Shown here in pieces: positions 10,359 through 18,993 of a stretch of DNA of 64,000 bases. The notes beneath the pieces are model-generated. The model was given only the letters and a program-made list of their open reading frames with translations, ran no database searches and was not told the DNA's origin. Origin of the DNA: Candidatus Jettenia caeni (GTDB lineage: Bacteria > Planctomycetota > Brocadiia > Brocadiales > Brocadiaceae); NCBI GenBank assembly GCA_000296795.1, contig BAFH01000003.1:248401-312400 (forward strand). The letters run 5' to 3'. The stretch's first letter is position 1. Every line of letters begins with the position of its first letter. The translations under genes and the position numbers were made by a program.

Positions 10359-12986
10359 TCAGCCGCCCTTTTTATTTATTTCTAATGTTATGTCTATAGA
10401 ATAATCTGCACCAGATATTGACGGTAAGGATTCGATCTGTTGTTCTATCTGAGACTTTGAGAATCGGCCAGTTTTTGTAATGGCTATTTCAGCAGTAACA
10501 TCACCTTGACCATTAAGATTTCCCCTTAGTAAATTAGGAATTGTACTCAAATCTCCGATATCATTTTTTTGATAGAATATCTTGTAGCAAACCTTTATTA
10601 TCTCTAAGTCCTGATATTGCTGTAACCTGGAGGCAGTTTCCTCTCTGAGATTCTCGATGCTTGTTTTGGGAAGTATTTTCAAGGAAACCATTTCTTTTTT
10701 GGGACACATACACGTTTCTTGACCACATTTTGGACATGTGGATTGTGGTAAAGGTTCTCCACATACACATGTTTTTTGTCCACACTGTGCGCAAGCAGGC
10801 GAAGGTTGAGGTAGTGGAGAAGTTGGTTGTTCCTGAATAGGATCAATAACCTTGGCATTGACGAATTCTGGTTCTGAAAGATCGATATATTCTCTACAAT
10901 AAGAACGCTTGCTATGTTGTATTCCAATTAAACCCTCTCTGCATAATTCCCTTACAGCCTTTGTAAGCAACTGATAAGTAACGATGGGAAAACCGAGTGT
11001 TGCTTTATATTCTGCATCTATATCTTTAACGAGTTTCTCTTTTATATGGTCAAGCCGCGATTCGAGATGTTCCTTTATCCTCAGCAAGGGAAAATAGTCA
11101 TGACTAAGGGATTCAAGAACTTTATCTTTATTAAAATCTTTGGAGAGAGGCTCAAGTTCTATTTGGTCATCACGTACATTTGAACCGTATGTTATCCAAT
11201 GAATAAAGACCAATCCTGCTCTTTTAATCCGTTCAATAATATATGATTGATCTGTTCGTGCAATTCTTTCAAAATCAGATTTTCGTGAAGTATTTCGCGC
11301 ATTTTCAGCAAGTTCCTTTGCAGCGATAGCCCTCTTTGCCCATTTTAAAAGATCCCTGTCAGATAATAATTGAAATGTATCATCTTTCGGCTCAAGTAAA
11401 AGGATAAGGTTTCTCATGTCCATACCATAATAGATATTATGCCTTTCCTCCTGTATTAAACGACGTCCAGTAAGCACATATCTCAGACGATTTTTATCAA
11501 AATCGTTTAATAATTGCTTTGTTTGCTCTACAGAGGTAAGTACAATAGTACTTGATGTTTCTCTGAATATTTCGGATTTTACTATATCTATAATAAAACT
11601 CCTAGCATGGTCATCCTGATAATTAAGAGATCGATATTCAACCTTTGCTTCAGGTTGTTCTTCAATATCAAAGTAAAACCTATCCCCATCCGTATGAAAA
11701 TAAGAGGCATATTTCTGGAAACTCATTATTGCAAGATTATAAGCATTAATGTCTATAGTTGGAGAAAGAATATCTGATACAAGCTGATTACGAGACCCGC
11801 CTTTATCAACTCCAAAGCCTGTAAGTGAGTAAAGAAGGACGGAGGAAGCTAGCCTACTTGCTATTGGTACTTTTGACTTCAGTTCCTCCATATTCTCTAC
11901 TGCTCTGTTTATAAGATCTCCTCCAATATCTAAGTCTCTTAGCATTATGGTGTTCGCTTTATCTTCTAAGGAGGCATCGGCTGGTGTGATAATATCATTC
12001 TTAGTATGAGTAAGTTTAACAAGGTTTCCAAGGAAGGAAAGGGCACCTCTCACATTCTGGAAACCACCTCTTGCTGGTATTTTTTTCAAAACAATATCTA
12101 TTAATGAAGGTGAAAATGGATAGGTTTCTTGAAATCTGTTTTTCAACTCTTCTATATCTGATGAAATATGTTTTTGCCATATGTTTACATAACTATCTAC
12201 AATAGGTATGATAGATTTAGTGTTAAATGCTAAACAATTTTCAAATAAACGATGCAATATTATATTACACTGATCTTTTGCATTATCAAACTTAACAATA
12301 CATCTCGGGACCCGCTTCAACGTACTTCCTGGTTCTTCTCTATCGCTATAAATGCTCGCAAACATTGTAACTTGTTTTGATCTATTGCTAAACTCCGAGA
12401 GCATTTGTAAAAAAGCAATATTTTGTGCCCGAATCGCAGTATCATCAATCACCTTTATACCTTGTTCAAGTTCATCAAATATAAGAATAATCCTCTTATC
12501 TCCAAGAGCTTCTTTAAATTCCTGAAGACTAGGGTGTGTTATTCCTTCCGGAGCTTTCCTATCAAACTTATCAAATATCAATTTCCAAATATACTTATAT
12601 GGTGTATCCGTAAACTTATTTATAAAAACAATAATGTCATTAGGAATAGAGCACTGTAGATTATTTTGGTTAATCCACTTCTGTGCAATTACGGGATATT
12701 TAAAAAGATTGTAAGTCAAAAGAAGAAGATGTGATTTGCCGCTACCTTTTAAACCTTCAAAAAGGAATAGACCAGACGAGTTCTTTTGCGAGGAAAACCT
12801 TATATTTATTTGCTCAAGAACTTTCTGAATATCTGATGTTGGATAAGTAAGATTGAAAAATAACTCAGGATCAGCCTCGATTTTTTTTGTATTACTAGAA
12901 TTTAAATTAGCTACATCTATAATTCCTTCAACACCTTCTTCAGAGATGGTTTCTAATCTAGGCTTTAAATATGATGAATAGCTCAT
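10359..12986 (-). CDS. DUF499-like AAA ATPase of the exclusion operon
   Basis: An 875-residue P-loop ATPase. Walker A GLKGSGKS is at 78-85 and Walker B RIILIFDELE at 165-174. Residues 732-764 hold a compact Cys-rich segment of repeated CxxCGxxTCxC units, probably zinc-binding, followed by a ~110-residue C-terminal beta-rich domain (DVTAEIAITKTG...) typical of DUF499-like proteins. It plays the part that BrxC/PglY-type ATPases play in BREX. It is the first gene of the five-gene operon, with ribosome site AAGGA 5 bp before the ATG. The divergent intergenic region upstream probably holds the operon promoter, but I see no strong -35/-10 pair on this strand. Confidence 0.82.
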   Translation of the reverse strand: MSYSSYLKPRLETISEEGVEGIIDVANLNSSNTKKIEADPELFFNLTYPTSDIQKVLEQINIRFSSQKNSSGLFLFEGLKGSGKSHLLLLTYNLFKYPVIAQKWINQNNLQCSIPNDIIVFINKFTDTPYKYIWKLIFDKFDRKAPEGITHPSLQEFKEALGDKRIILIFDELEQGIKVIDDTAIRAQNIAFLQMLSEFSNRSKQVTMFASIYSDREEPGSTLKRVPRCIVKFDNAKDQCNIILHRLFENCLAFNTKSIIPIVDSYVNIWQKHISSDIEELKNRFQETYPFSPSLIDIVLKKIPARGGFQNVRGALSFLGNLVKLTHTKNDIITPADASLEDKANTIMLRDLDIGGDLINRAVENMEELKSKVPIASRLASSVLLYSLTGFGVDKGGSRNQLVSDILSPTIDINAYNLAIMSFQKYASYFHTDGDRFYFDIEEQPEAKVEYRSLNYQDDHARSFIIDIVKSEIFRETSSTIVLTSVEQTKQLLNDFDKNRLRYVLTGRRLIQEERHNIYYGMDMRNLILLLEPKDDTFQLLSDRDLLKWAKRAIAAKELAENARNTSRKSDFERIARTDQSYIIERIKRAGLVFIHWITYGSNVRDDQIELEPLSKDFNKDKVLESLSHDYFPLLRIKEHLESRLDHIKEKLVKDIDAEYKATLGFPIVTYQLLTKAVRELCREGLIGIQHSKRSYCREYIDLSEPEFVNAKVIDPIQEQPTSPLPQPSPACAQCGQKTCVCGEPLPQSTCPKCGQETCMCPKKEMVSLKILPKTSIENLREETASRLQQYQDLEIIKVCYKIFYQKNDIGDLSTIPNLLRGNLNGQGDVTAEIAITKTGRFSKSQIEQQIESLPSISGADYSIDITLEINKKGG

Positions 12987-13015
12987 ATTATCCTTATTTG
13001 AAGTTTACTTAAAGA

Positions 13016-13308
13016 ATTAAATTTATACCTTATTTATTAAAATTAATTTTGCATAACTTGTAGCGCTACAATAGGTTGAAGATCAAAAACACATTCTTAT
13101 ATTTCAGTTCTACAAAACTTGGAAATAACATTCTCATTTCAAAGAGAACTTATATTCAAAACTATTTCTGAGTAAAGAAAGACAATACTATAATCTTCTG
13201 TAGATACTTTTTCAACTAAATGTCTTTAATTTTAAACTTTAAGCACAATCCTATAAGCACATCATCTTACTAAAAGTGAATTTCAAAAGGCAAAATTATT
13301 ACCCACTC
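13016..13308. other. Divergent intergenic region between two defence operons
   Basis: An AT-rich stretch with no supported gene. It contains a perfect 12-bp palindrome TGTAGCGCTACA at 13059-13070, about 75 bp upstream of the ATPase gene on the minus strand, which could be an operator for that operon. Weak evidence: only its symmetry and location. Confidence 0.35.
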
Positions 13309-13346
13309 TTGTAAAATTTTACAAAGAGGTTCAAAAAGTGTATAAT
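13309..13346 (+). promoter_or_regulatory. Promoter with overlapping operator-like palindrome
   Basis: A -35 box TTTACA (13318-13323), a 17-bp spacer and a perfect -10 box TATAAT (13341-13346) point towards the two-gene operon starting at 13490. A perfect 16-bp palindrome TTGTAAAATTTTACAA (13309-13324) covers the -35 box, the classic place for a repressor to block RNA polymerase. The leader would be about 135 nt. No regulator gene that would bind it is adjacent. Confidence 0.65.
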
Positions 13347-13489
13347 GATAGCCAGATAACATCATAGAATACCCTTGTAAAACATTATGAAATAAATTTA
13401 ACCGATAATCTCTATTTTAAAGCTATACTCCTATATTAGCGCTATTAACCTGTACATTTATCCAATTCTCTAATAAAAGGATTCATAGA

Positions 13490-15265
13490 TTGTCATCAAC
13501 TAAAATTGAAGCCATAAGAATTGTAAACGAAGTTCTTTTGCCAAATATCAATAATCCAAGTAAAATCATTAATGAAATCGTTAGTATTTGGGAATATGAA
13601 AACATTGAAAAAATTGAGACTTATTCTGAATGTATTCAAATATTGAATAATAAGCATCATATAAATTTTTTAAAACTTGCCATTGATACAATAAAAAATG
13701 GTACCAATACATGGGATATCGTACTTATTATAAAAGATACGATTTCTGATCTTGTTATAGATATAGACTCTTTACTCGAACTTCTCATAATTCTCTATAA
13801 GGAAATGAAAGGAGACCTTGCATCGGGTATCTTACATGAGCCGATTGGCAAATTAGTATCATTACAACCTGACATTGGTAGATCATTATTGGAAAAAATG
13901 ATTCTTCATAATGAGGAGGCTTATACTGATTATATATCAGTAATTCTTGTAACGCTTTCAACTCAAGATTTTGAAAAAGCACATCGATATGCTCTCGATT
14001 TAGCGGAGAATCCCTCAAAATTTATCTCTTATGCAGCTATTAATGCATTAGGCCTGTTTTCTTATGAATTGCCACAGCATAAAGAATTTCTTAATCAAAC
14101 ACTTGAGAAGTTCAAATCACTATTGTCTAAAGAAGATATCAATCTTCAAGCTTCAGTTGTTCATAGCTTAGGTCGTTTAATTCCACTAAAAACAGAGATT
14201 AAAGATATTATTGTCAAATTAGCGGATATTCAAGAACAGGAAGTTCAATATCAAATTTCAGTTACTTTATTTAGATGGAAGAAAGATTCGTTTCGTGAAG
14301 TTTGGTTTAAAGAAAGCCTTCTTAAATTAGCCCAAATTAGCTATCAGCAGAAAATAGTCATTGATAAATTAGATTTAATTTTAGCAGATATTCTAAAATT
14401 AGAAATTGACTCCAAGTTAGTTGAACAATTCTTATACAATTGGATTAAGAATCAACCTATAGAAATTTTAAGAAATAATAATATTGCAGATTATTTTGAC
14501 TCTACTTTGCGAGTCATTGTCAAAAACAAGGATGTAATAGAATATTATATAACCATGTGGTTTAATGATGATGATTATAAATTCCATTTTGTTTCGGCAA
14601 GTATAGTTCGATACCTCAAAATCTGTGAAATAAATTGTATTAAATTAAGTAAGACCTTAATTGATCAATTTGATAACGAAGATATATTATTTATAATTCG
14701 TAAGATATTAGGCCATGTCTTTGATTCTTCATTACTATGTCATTTAACCTTTTCTGTACTTCAACGATCAAATAAAGATGAAGGATTAAAACAGATTGTT
14801 GTTAATGCATTCATCTCTCACATAAGTCGTGATTATCCAAAAAGAGTTATTGATTTTTTAGAATTACAGGAAATTTCTTTAATTGAGGACAGTTTCATAA
14901 AGAATACTATTACAATTATCCTGGATTATACTAAGAAGTATCTTTCGGCGTTAAATGAATTGCCACGACTAAAAGAGTTTAAGTCAACAAATGCACAACG
15001 ATATCAAATTGAACTCGAACAGCAAAAAAACATAATGTCTACATTTGAAAAAGCTCAAGAGAATTCTATTTTTTTCTCAATTACCGAACGGATTACCATT
15101 AAGTACGGTCATTCGTGGTTTCATTGGTGTGATAATAAATTTAGTGAAAGGAATTACTTAAACTCTATTTCAACTTCAGTAGAAGTACCGAGAACTGAAT
15201 TAATTTCACCAGTATCATCTGCCATAAAGAGATTCAAGTGCCAGTTAGCTAAGCGAGGTGTATAA
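13490..15265 (+). CDS. Helical-repeat protein of a two-gene defence-like operon
   Basis: A 591-residue protein starting at TTG, chosen because an AAAGGA ribosome site lies 8 bp upstream. It is almost wholly alpha-helical in appearance, with HEAT-like units (for example HEEPIGKLVSLQPDIGRSLL-type and SYAAINALGLFSYELPQH segments at ~115-190). There are no catalytic motifs or membrane segments. The stop codon overlaps the start of the next gene by one base (TAATG), so the two proteins are made together. The usual role of such a repeat protein is a scaffold or sensor. Location between defence genes supports a defence role, but I do not recognise the family. Confidence 0.75.
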   Translation: MSSTKIEAIRIVNEVLLPNINNPSKIINEIVSIWEYENIEKIETYSECIQILNNKHHINFLKLAIDTIKNGTNTWDIVLIIKDTISDLVIDIDSLLELLIILYKEMKGDLASGILHEPIGKLVSLQPDIGRSLLEKMILHNEEAYTDYISVILVTLSTQDFEKAHRYALDLAENPSKFISYAAINALGLFSYELPQHKEFLNQTLEKFKSLLSKEDINLQASVVHSLGRLIPLKTEIKDIIVKLADIQEQEVQYQISVTLFRWKKDSFREVWFKESLLKLAQISYQQKIVIDKLDLILADILKLEIDSKLVEQFLYNWIKNQPIEILRNNNIADYFDSTLRVIVKNKDVIEYYITMWFNDDDYKFHFVSASIVRYLKICEINCIKLSKTLIDQFDNEDILFIIRKILGHVFDSSLLCHLTFSVLQRSNKDEGLKQIVVNAFISHISRDYPKRVIDFLELQEISLIEDSFIKNTITIILDYTKKYLSALNELPRLKEFKSTNAQRYQIELEQQKNIMSTFEKAQENSIFFSITERITIKYGHSWFHWCDNKFSERNYLNSISTSVEVPRTELISPVSSAIKRFKCQLAKRGV

Positions 15266-16944
15266 TGAAATTAATTATCCGCGAATATCTTGAAATGCTA
15301 AAAGAATCTAAAGGACTTGATGCTTTAATACCAGATTTGCTTTTAGCAATGGATATACAACCTCTTAGTAAAGCACAAATTGGTGTTCGGCAATACGGTG
15401 TTGATATCAAAGCCGTTGGAAAAGACGAGGATGGAATAAAAAAGGTTTTTTTAATAATAGTAAAGCAAGGGAACATAGGACGATCAGATTGGGATAACAA
15501 TGAACAATCTATTAGACCTACTTTGAATGAGATAAAAGATATCTACCTAGTAAGTCATATTGAAAAAGAATATGAGGATTTAACTAAAAAAATTATACTT
15601 TGCACTAATGGTAATTTAAAACAGGAAGTTGAATTAAACTGGAAAGGATATAAAGAACGGAGCAGTATTCCCAATAAATTAGAGTATGATTTTTGGAACG
15701 GGGATAAACTATCTATACTTATAGAAAAGTACTTTTTTGATGAATTTTTGTTTCCTAACGAGATACGAGTAAATATTCGTAAATCAATAGCTCTTCTTGG
15801 TGAAGAGGACTATAACCCAAAATATTTCTATAATTTATTAGATCGTATATTATTTAATTCAGATTTTTCTGAAGAGAAAACACACTCAATTCAGAAAAAG
15901 AGAAACAAGGCATTCCGATTAATTAATTTATGTTTACATGTTCTTTTTTATTGGGCAAAAGATTCCGATAATTTAAAACCTGCACTTTTTGTCTCAGAAA
16001 GGACAATTTTACTTTGTTGGGAACATCTTCGAAAATTTAATTTAACACAAGATGAAAAGTATTTAGATTATTATTTCAAAATTTATAAAACGTTTTTAAA
16101 AATTGCTAATGAATACTTTTTAAAGATTCAAGCCAACTGCCATACTCTTGATGGGTTATCAGGGTATGGAACTCATTTCATTGAAGAAAGCTTATTAATT
16201 TTTGAACAAATTGGAATTCTTAGCATCATTGGAATTGTATCTTTACAGATTTCAATCCATGAACAAGATGAAAGCTTGAAAAGTTATATTAATACAATTG
16301 TTAGTTCGTTAATAGCTTTAATCAAAAATAATCAAGCATCAAATAGTCCCTGCTATGATTCTCATTCAATAGATATCTGTCTTGCTATTTACTTGTTATC
16401 TTTAGCAGGTCATAAGCAATTTATAGAAAATTGGATAAAAGATATTATCTCTCATATCGCTTCTAGCTATCATTACGTGGGGAAGTATTTTCCTGTTTCA
16501 ACAGATTCATTTGATGATTTAGTTTCATTAAATATTAGCAATAAGATTAATAAAGAAAAATTAATGGGCTTATCGACTCTTTTGCCTATATTAGCACAAT
16601 GGTGTGTTTGTTTAGATTTAAAAGAAGCTTACAATTATATTAAAAGAACTATTAAAGATGCCTTTTTATTCGTTAATTTACAGCTTTGGTATCCAGATGA
16701 AGAGACAGATAACTATCTATATAAAACTAATGCTGCTTATCAGAGTGGATCAACTGAAGTACGTATTGAATTGCCTGATTCGTTAGAAGAATTAAAGAAC
16801 AAATTTCAGAAAGTTCAAGTTAACACTATTGAGCCCAATAAAATATCATCTCTGAGATCTGGTATTCCAGCATTGGATCTAATTGCTAGCCGACATTTTA
16901 GAACACCTGTAATGCCCTTTTATTGGCAAAGATTGCCAGAATAG
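15265..16944 (+). CDS. Protein with restriction-endonuclease-like N-terminus, partner of the helical-repeat protein
   Basis: A 559-residue protein translationally coupled to the preceding gene. The N-terminal ~120 residues resemble an Mrr-like PD-(D/E)xK core: RQYGVDIKAVG (Asp47), then a strand VFLIIVKQG with Lys67, then TNG in KIILCTNGNLKQ. The usual acidic or Gln residue two before the Lys is Ile65, so the active site may be degenerate or use another residue. Residues ~160-559 are helical and of unknown function. With the repeat protein it forms a two-gene unit behind its own promoter. The most likely role is phage defence by nucleic acid cleavage or sensing; this is inference. Confidence 0.72.
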   Translation: MKLIIREYLEMLKESKGLDALIPDLLLAMDIQPLSKAQIGVRQYGVDIKAVGKDEDGIKKVFLIIVKQGNIGRSDWDNNEQSIRPTLNEIKDIYLVSHIEKEYEDLTKKIILCTNGNLKQEVELNWKGYKERSSIPNKLEYDFWNGDKLSILIEKYFFDEFLFPNEIRVNIRKSIALLGEEDYNPKYFYNLLDRILFNSDFSEEKTHSIQKKRNKAFRLINLCLHVLFYWAKDSDNLKPALFVSERTILLCWEHLRKFNLTQDEKYLDYYFKIYKTFLKIANEYFLKIQANCHTLDGLSGYGTHFIEESLLIFEQIGILSIIGIVSLQISIHEQDESLKSYINTIVSSLIALIKNNQASNSPCYDSHSIDICLAIYLLSLAGHKQFIENWIKDIISHIASSYHYVGKYFPVSTDSFDDLVSLNISNKINKEKLMGLSTLLPILAQWCVCLDLKEAYNYIKRTIKDAFLFVNLQLWYPDEETDNYLYKTNAAYQSGSTEVRIELPDSLEELKNKFQKVQVNTIEPNKISSLRSGIPALDLIASRHFRTPVMPFYWQRLPE

Positions 16945-17387
16945 TAGGGGTAAATCTCCTAGGCTGTCCGAGAATTGTTTTGGGGATCAGAAGCTATACT
17001 GTATGTTGATCAACTATTACAATTTGAACAAAATACAGTATATATCAAAGGCAATTGTGAAGTCTGGCACTTTCCTAAATTTAAGAAATTCAAAACAATC
17101 TAATGCTCTGTTTGGAAAAGCCAATTTTTGTGCGATTTCTGCTACAGCAAACTATTAAGAACTATACGCTTTCAAGTTTGAAATTTGGCATTTCGATACT
17201 TACATTTTTTGCTATAAGTATTTCGCCACTTTTAAAGATCACTCCAATATCACATGTTTTAGAAACAGTCTCGCTAATCTTTGAAATCTCATCCATCAGA
17301 AAGAGTATAACTCTTATGTTATGAGATAGGTTTTGTTTAATATCAGGAAGCTCTTTTAATATTCGGAAATTATTATTTAAATAGATA
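16945..17387. other. Intergenic region, no supported gene
   Basis: No convincing gene. At 16955-16972 the sequence GGCTGTCCGAGAATT resembles the end of the small mobile element at 55851-55967 (CAGGTTGTCCG), so it may be a transposon-end remnant. A minus-strand reading at 17162-17387 looks faintly protein-like but has no recognisable motif and no good start, and may be gene debris. Confidence 0.4.
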
Positions 17388-17432
17388 CAATGGTTTGGAC
17401 ATTTTTTTATTGAAAAAATGTCCAAACCATTG
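17388..17432. repeat. Perfect 20-bp inverted repeat related to the IS4-type element end
   Basis: CAATGGTTTGGACATTTTTT (17388-17407), loop TATTG, then the exact reverse complement (17413-17432). The left half plus loop differs at only two of 25 positions from the right end of the insertion sequence at 1837-3169. It may be two joined element ends or a minimal non-autonomous copy. It also lies 46 bp past the PIN gene stop and could serve as a terminator. Confidence 0.7.
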
Positions 17433-17477
17433 TTTTTACAGAGTAACGATTAACGAAGATTCGTTAATTGCAGAAAG

Positions 17478-17990
17478 TCAACTCTCTATCTTTTTGTGTA
17501 ATTGTTCAATGACAAGTTCCACAATTGCCCGAGTAACAAAAAGACTGCTTATATCATAGAGGTCGCTTATATACCGTTCAGCTTTCGCTAATGAGATTTT
17601 ACCGTTTTTGTATGCTTTGATTACAATGCCAAGCGAACCTATCGGCGTTATTTGAAGAGATTTGGCTGCCTCGCGAACAGCAAGATCGTCAGTCAATAAA
17701 ATTGGCAGATTTATTTGTCTACAGAGATACAGACATTCTATCTCTCCGGAATGTAATTTCTCTAATTTTTCTTTATGTGTAAATTCGGAAATTTGCAATT
17801 CTGGTAAATTGTGGTTGGTAATGTGTATCTCTTTTGATATGTTTTTACTGTGTTCACCAATTTCCAGCCATACGACATGCGGAACGTGTACGGCATCAAA
17901 TATGTGTAGGATTGCAATACCGCCGATTTCGCTCAGGTGGATAAGCGGACCTGCATCAGCCACAGCAGCCTTTATTTCTTCATCGCCCAC
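17478..17990 (-). CDS. PIN-domain toxin (DUF3368 type)
   Basis: A 170-residue PIN-fold RNase. It starts with the first catalytic Asp in AVADAGPLIHLSEIG, has a Glu in HSGEIECLYLCRQ, and TDDLAVREAAKSL for the later acidic residues, followed by the GSLGIVIKAYKNGKI segment typical of DUF3368 proteins. Such toxins cleave RNA when released from their antitoxin. The gene overlaps the upstream UPF0175 gene by 19 bp, the usual arrangement of antitoxin first and toxin second. Confidence 0.9.
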   Translation of the reverse strand: MGDEEIKAAVADAGPLIHLSEIGGIAILHIFDAVHVPHVVWLEIGEHSKNISKEIHITNHNLPELQISEFTHKEKLEKLHSGEIECLYLCRQINLPILLTDDLAVREAAKSLQITPIGSLGIVIKAYKNGKISLAKAERYISDLYDISSLFVTRAIVELVIEQLHKKIES

Positions 17991-18220
17991 GCTAAGTCCT
18001 CCATCACGGCATCACGCTGTTTTTCAGCCAATTCTACCCAGTCAATCCCTACCGCTTCTATAGCTTCACCACGAGAAATTTCTCCCCGTAAATAACGACC
18101 AAGAATAAGTTCACGCGTTAATTGGCGTAGTCCAGCCTGTAATGCCAGCGCCATTACTTCTGTTTCTGACTTATGTGTTTCACGTACCAGTGTTTCTAAA
18201 TTTGTCATAATATTTTCCAT
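17972..18220 (-). CDS. UPF0175-family antitoxin
   Basis: An 82-residue protein with the UPF0175 core: ALALQAGLRQLTRELILGRYLRGEISRGEAIEAVGID, a short helical DNA-binding and toxin-binding domain. It starts at an ATG preceded by GGGAG. It overlaps the PIN toxin gene and probably represses the pair's own promoter in the 18221-18392 gap, although I cannot point to the operator. Confidence 0.88.
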   Translation of the reverse strand: MENIMTNLETLVRETHKSETEVMALALQAGLRQLTRELILGRYLRGEISRGEAIEAVGIDWVELAEKQRDAVMEDLAWAMKK

Positions 18221-18392
18221 AATTCTAAACTCCCGCTTTAAGATTGTTCGGTTGCTTACTTCATCTAACTTGCTACTCTGCTTTATTATAAGTGCCTCTG
18301 AATCGTTTGTCTATTTTATCTTATCAAAACACAGATTCTGAACACTCCAACGAAAGCTGTTGAACATGGCTTATTGGTTTATTTTGCCTTCC

Positions 18393-18602
18393 TCAAAAGG
18401 GTATGTCTTCACTATTGATATCGTCTTCAAATTCACGTTCTGTGCTAAGGCTTGTAGGGACATGGAATACCATATCTTTACTTGATTGCTGTGAGGTTAT
18501 TTTCAGGGCTTTTTCTACTACTGTTAGAACGTAGTGTACGGCATGCTGTGTGTCACCATTCCATTCCTGGTATCTTACTTTGTTTGTCAATTCTTTTTTC
18601 AA
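18393..18602 (-). CDS. C-terminal part of a DUF669-like ssDNA-binding protein (probably frameshifted)
   Basis: 69 residues if started at the TTG that overlaps the upstream stop (TTGA). The frame is open further upstream and reads naturally across the junction (FPENWLKKELTNKVRYQEW), so the TTG is probably not a true start. The tail EDDINSEDIPF is the acidic DDIPF-like tip of SSB proteins. The best reading is that this is the second half of one ~165-residue protein whose gene has a one-base shift near 18610-18630. A programmed shift or two overlapping genes are alternatives. Confidence 0.6.
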   Translation of the reverse strand: MKKELTNKVRYQEWNGDTQHAVHYVLTVVEKALKITSQQSSKDMVFHVPTSLSTEREFEDDINSEDIPF

Positions 18603-18883
18603 CCAATTTTCAGGAAATTGGCGATGCGGTCTAGCATAAATGCTGCTTTATCAGGTTCATCATGATCTAATGGGAAAACGATGTTGTGGAATATCAGGTT
18701 ATTGGGATGTTTTGGGAATTTCCCTTTTTCTATTTTGCTCAGGATTCTATAGGTAGAGGTAATCATTCTTGCGCCTCTTTGTGTCTTTCTTTCATCGATG
18801 TTTTCTGTCTGTATTTCATAATAGCCTGGTTCAATAAGATTATAGGTTGATGGTTCTTTCCTTGGGAAATTGTAATTATACAT
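18599..18883 (-). CDS. N-terminal part of a DUF669-like ssDNA-binding protein
   Basis: 94 residues from the ATG at 18883, chosen because GGGAGG lies 7 bp upstream; an earlier in-frame ATG at 18916 lacks such a site. The text YEIQTENIDERKTQRGARMITSTYRIL and LIFHNIVFP..DEPDKAAFMLDRIANFL resembles phage and plasmid DUF669 proteins, which work beside a Sak4/RecA-type ATPase. That ATPase gene is indeed next upstream. The reading ends abruptly at TGA while the neighbouring frame continues the protein. Confidence 0.65.
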   Translation of the reverse strand: MYNYNFPRKEPSTYNLIEPGYYEIQTENIDERKTQRGARMITSTYRILSKIEKGKFPKHPNNLIFHNIVFPLDHDEPDKAAFMLDRIANFLKIG

Positions 18884-18993
18884 ATTTTTTCCTCCCTCTA
18901 AGTTTGGCATGGACAAACAAGCCTGACATGGTAATCAGCTAAAGTTTGTCCATGCCACCCATTAAAGGTTCTTTTTAATAAAATTCATACATA

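Noticed and set aside
17162-17425. Minus-strand frame of 87 codons between the defence unit and the PIN gene
   Set aside because: Starts inside the element-end palindrome, has no ribosome site and no known motif; kept only as possible debris.
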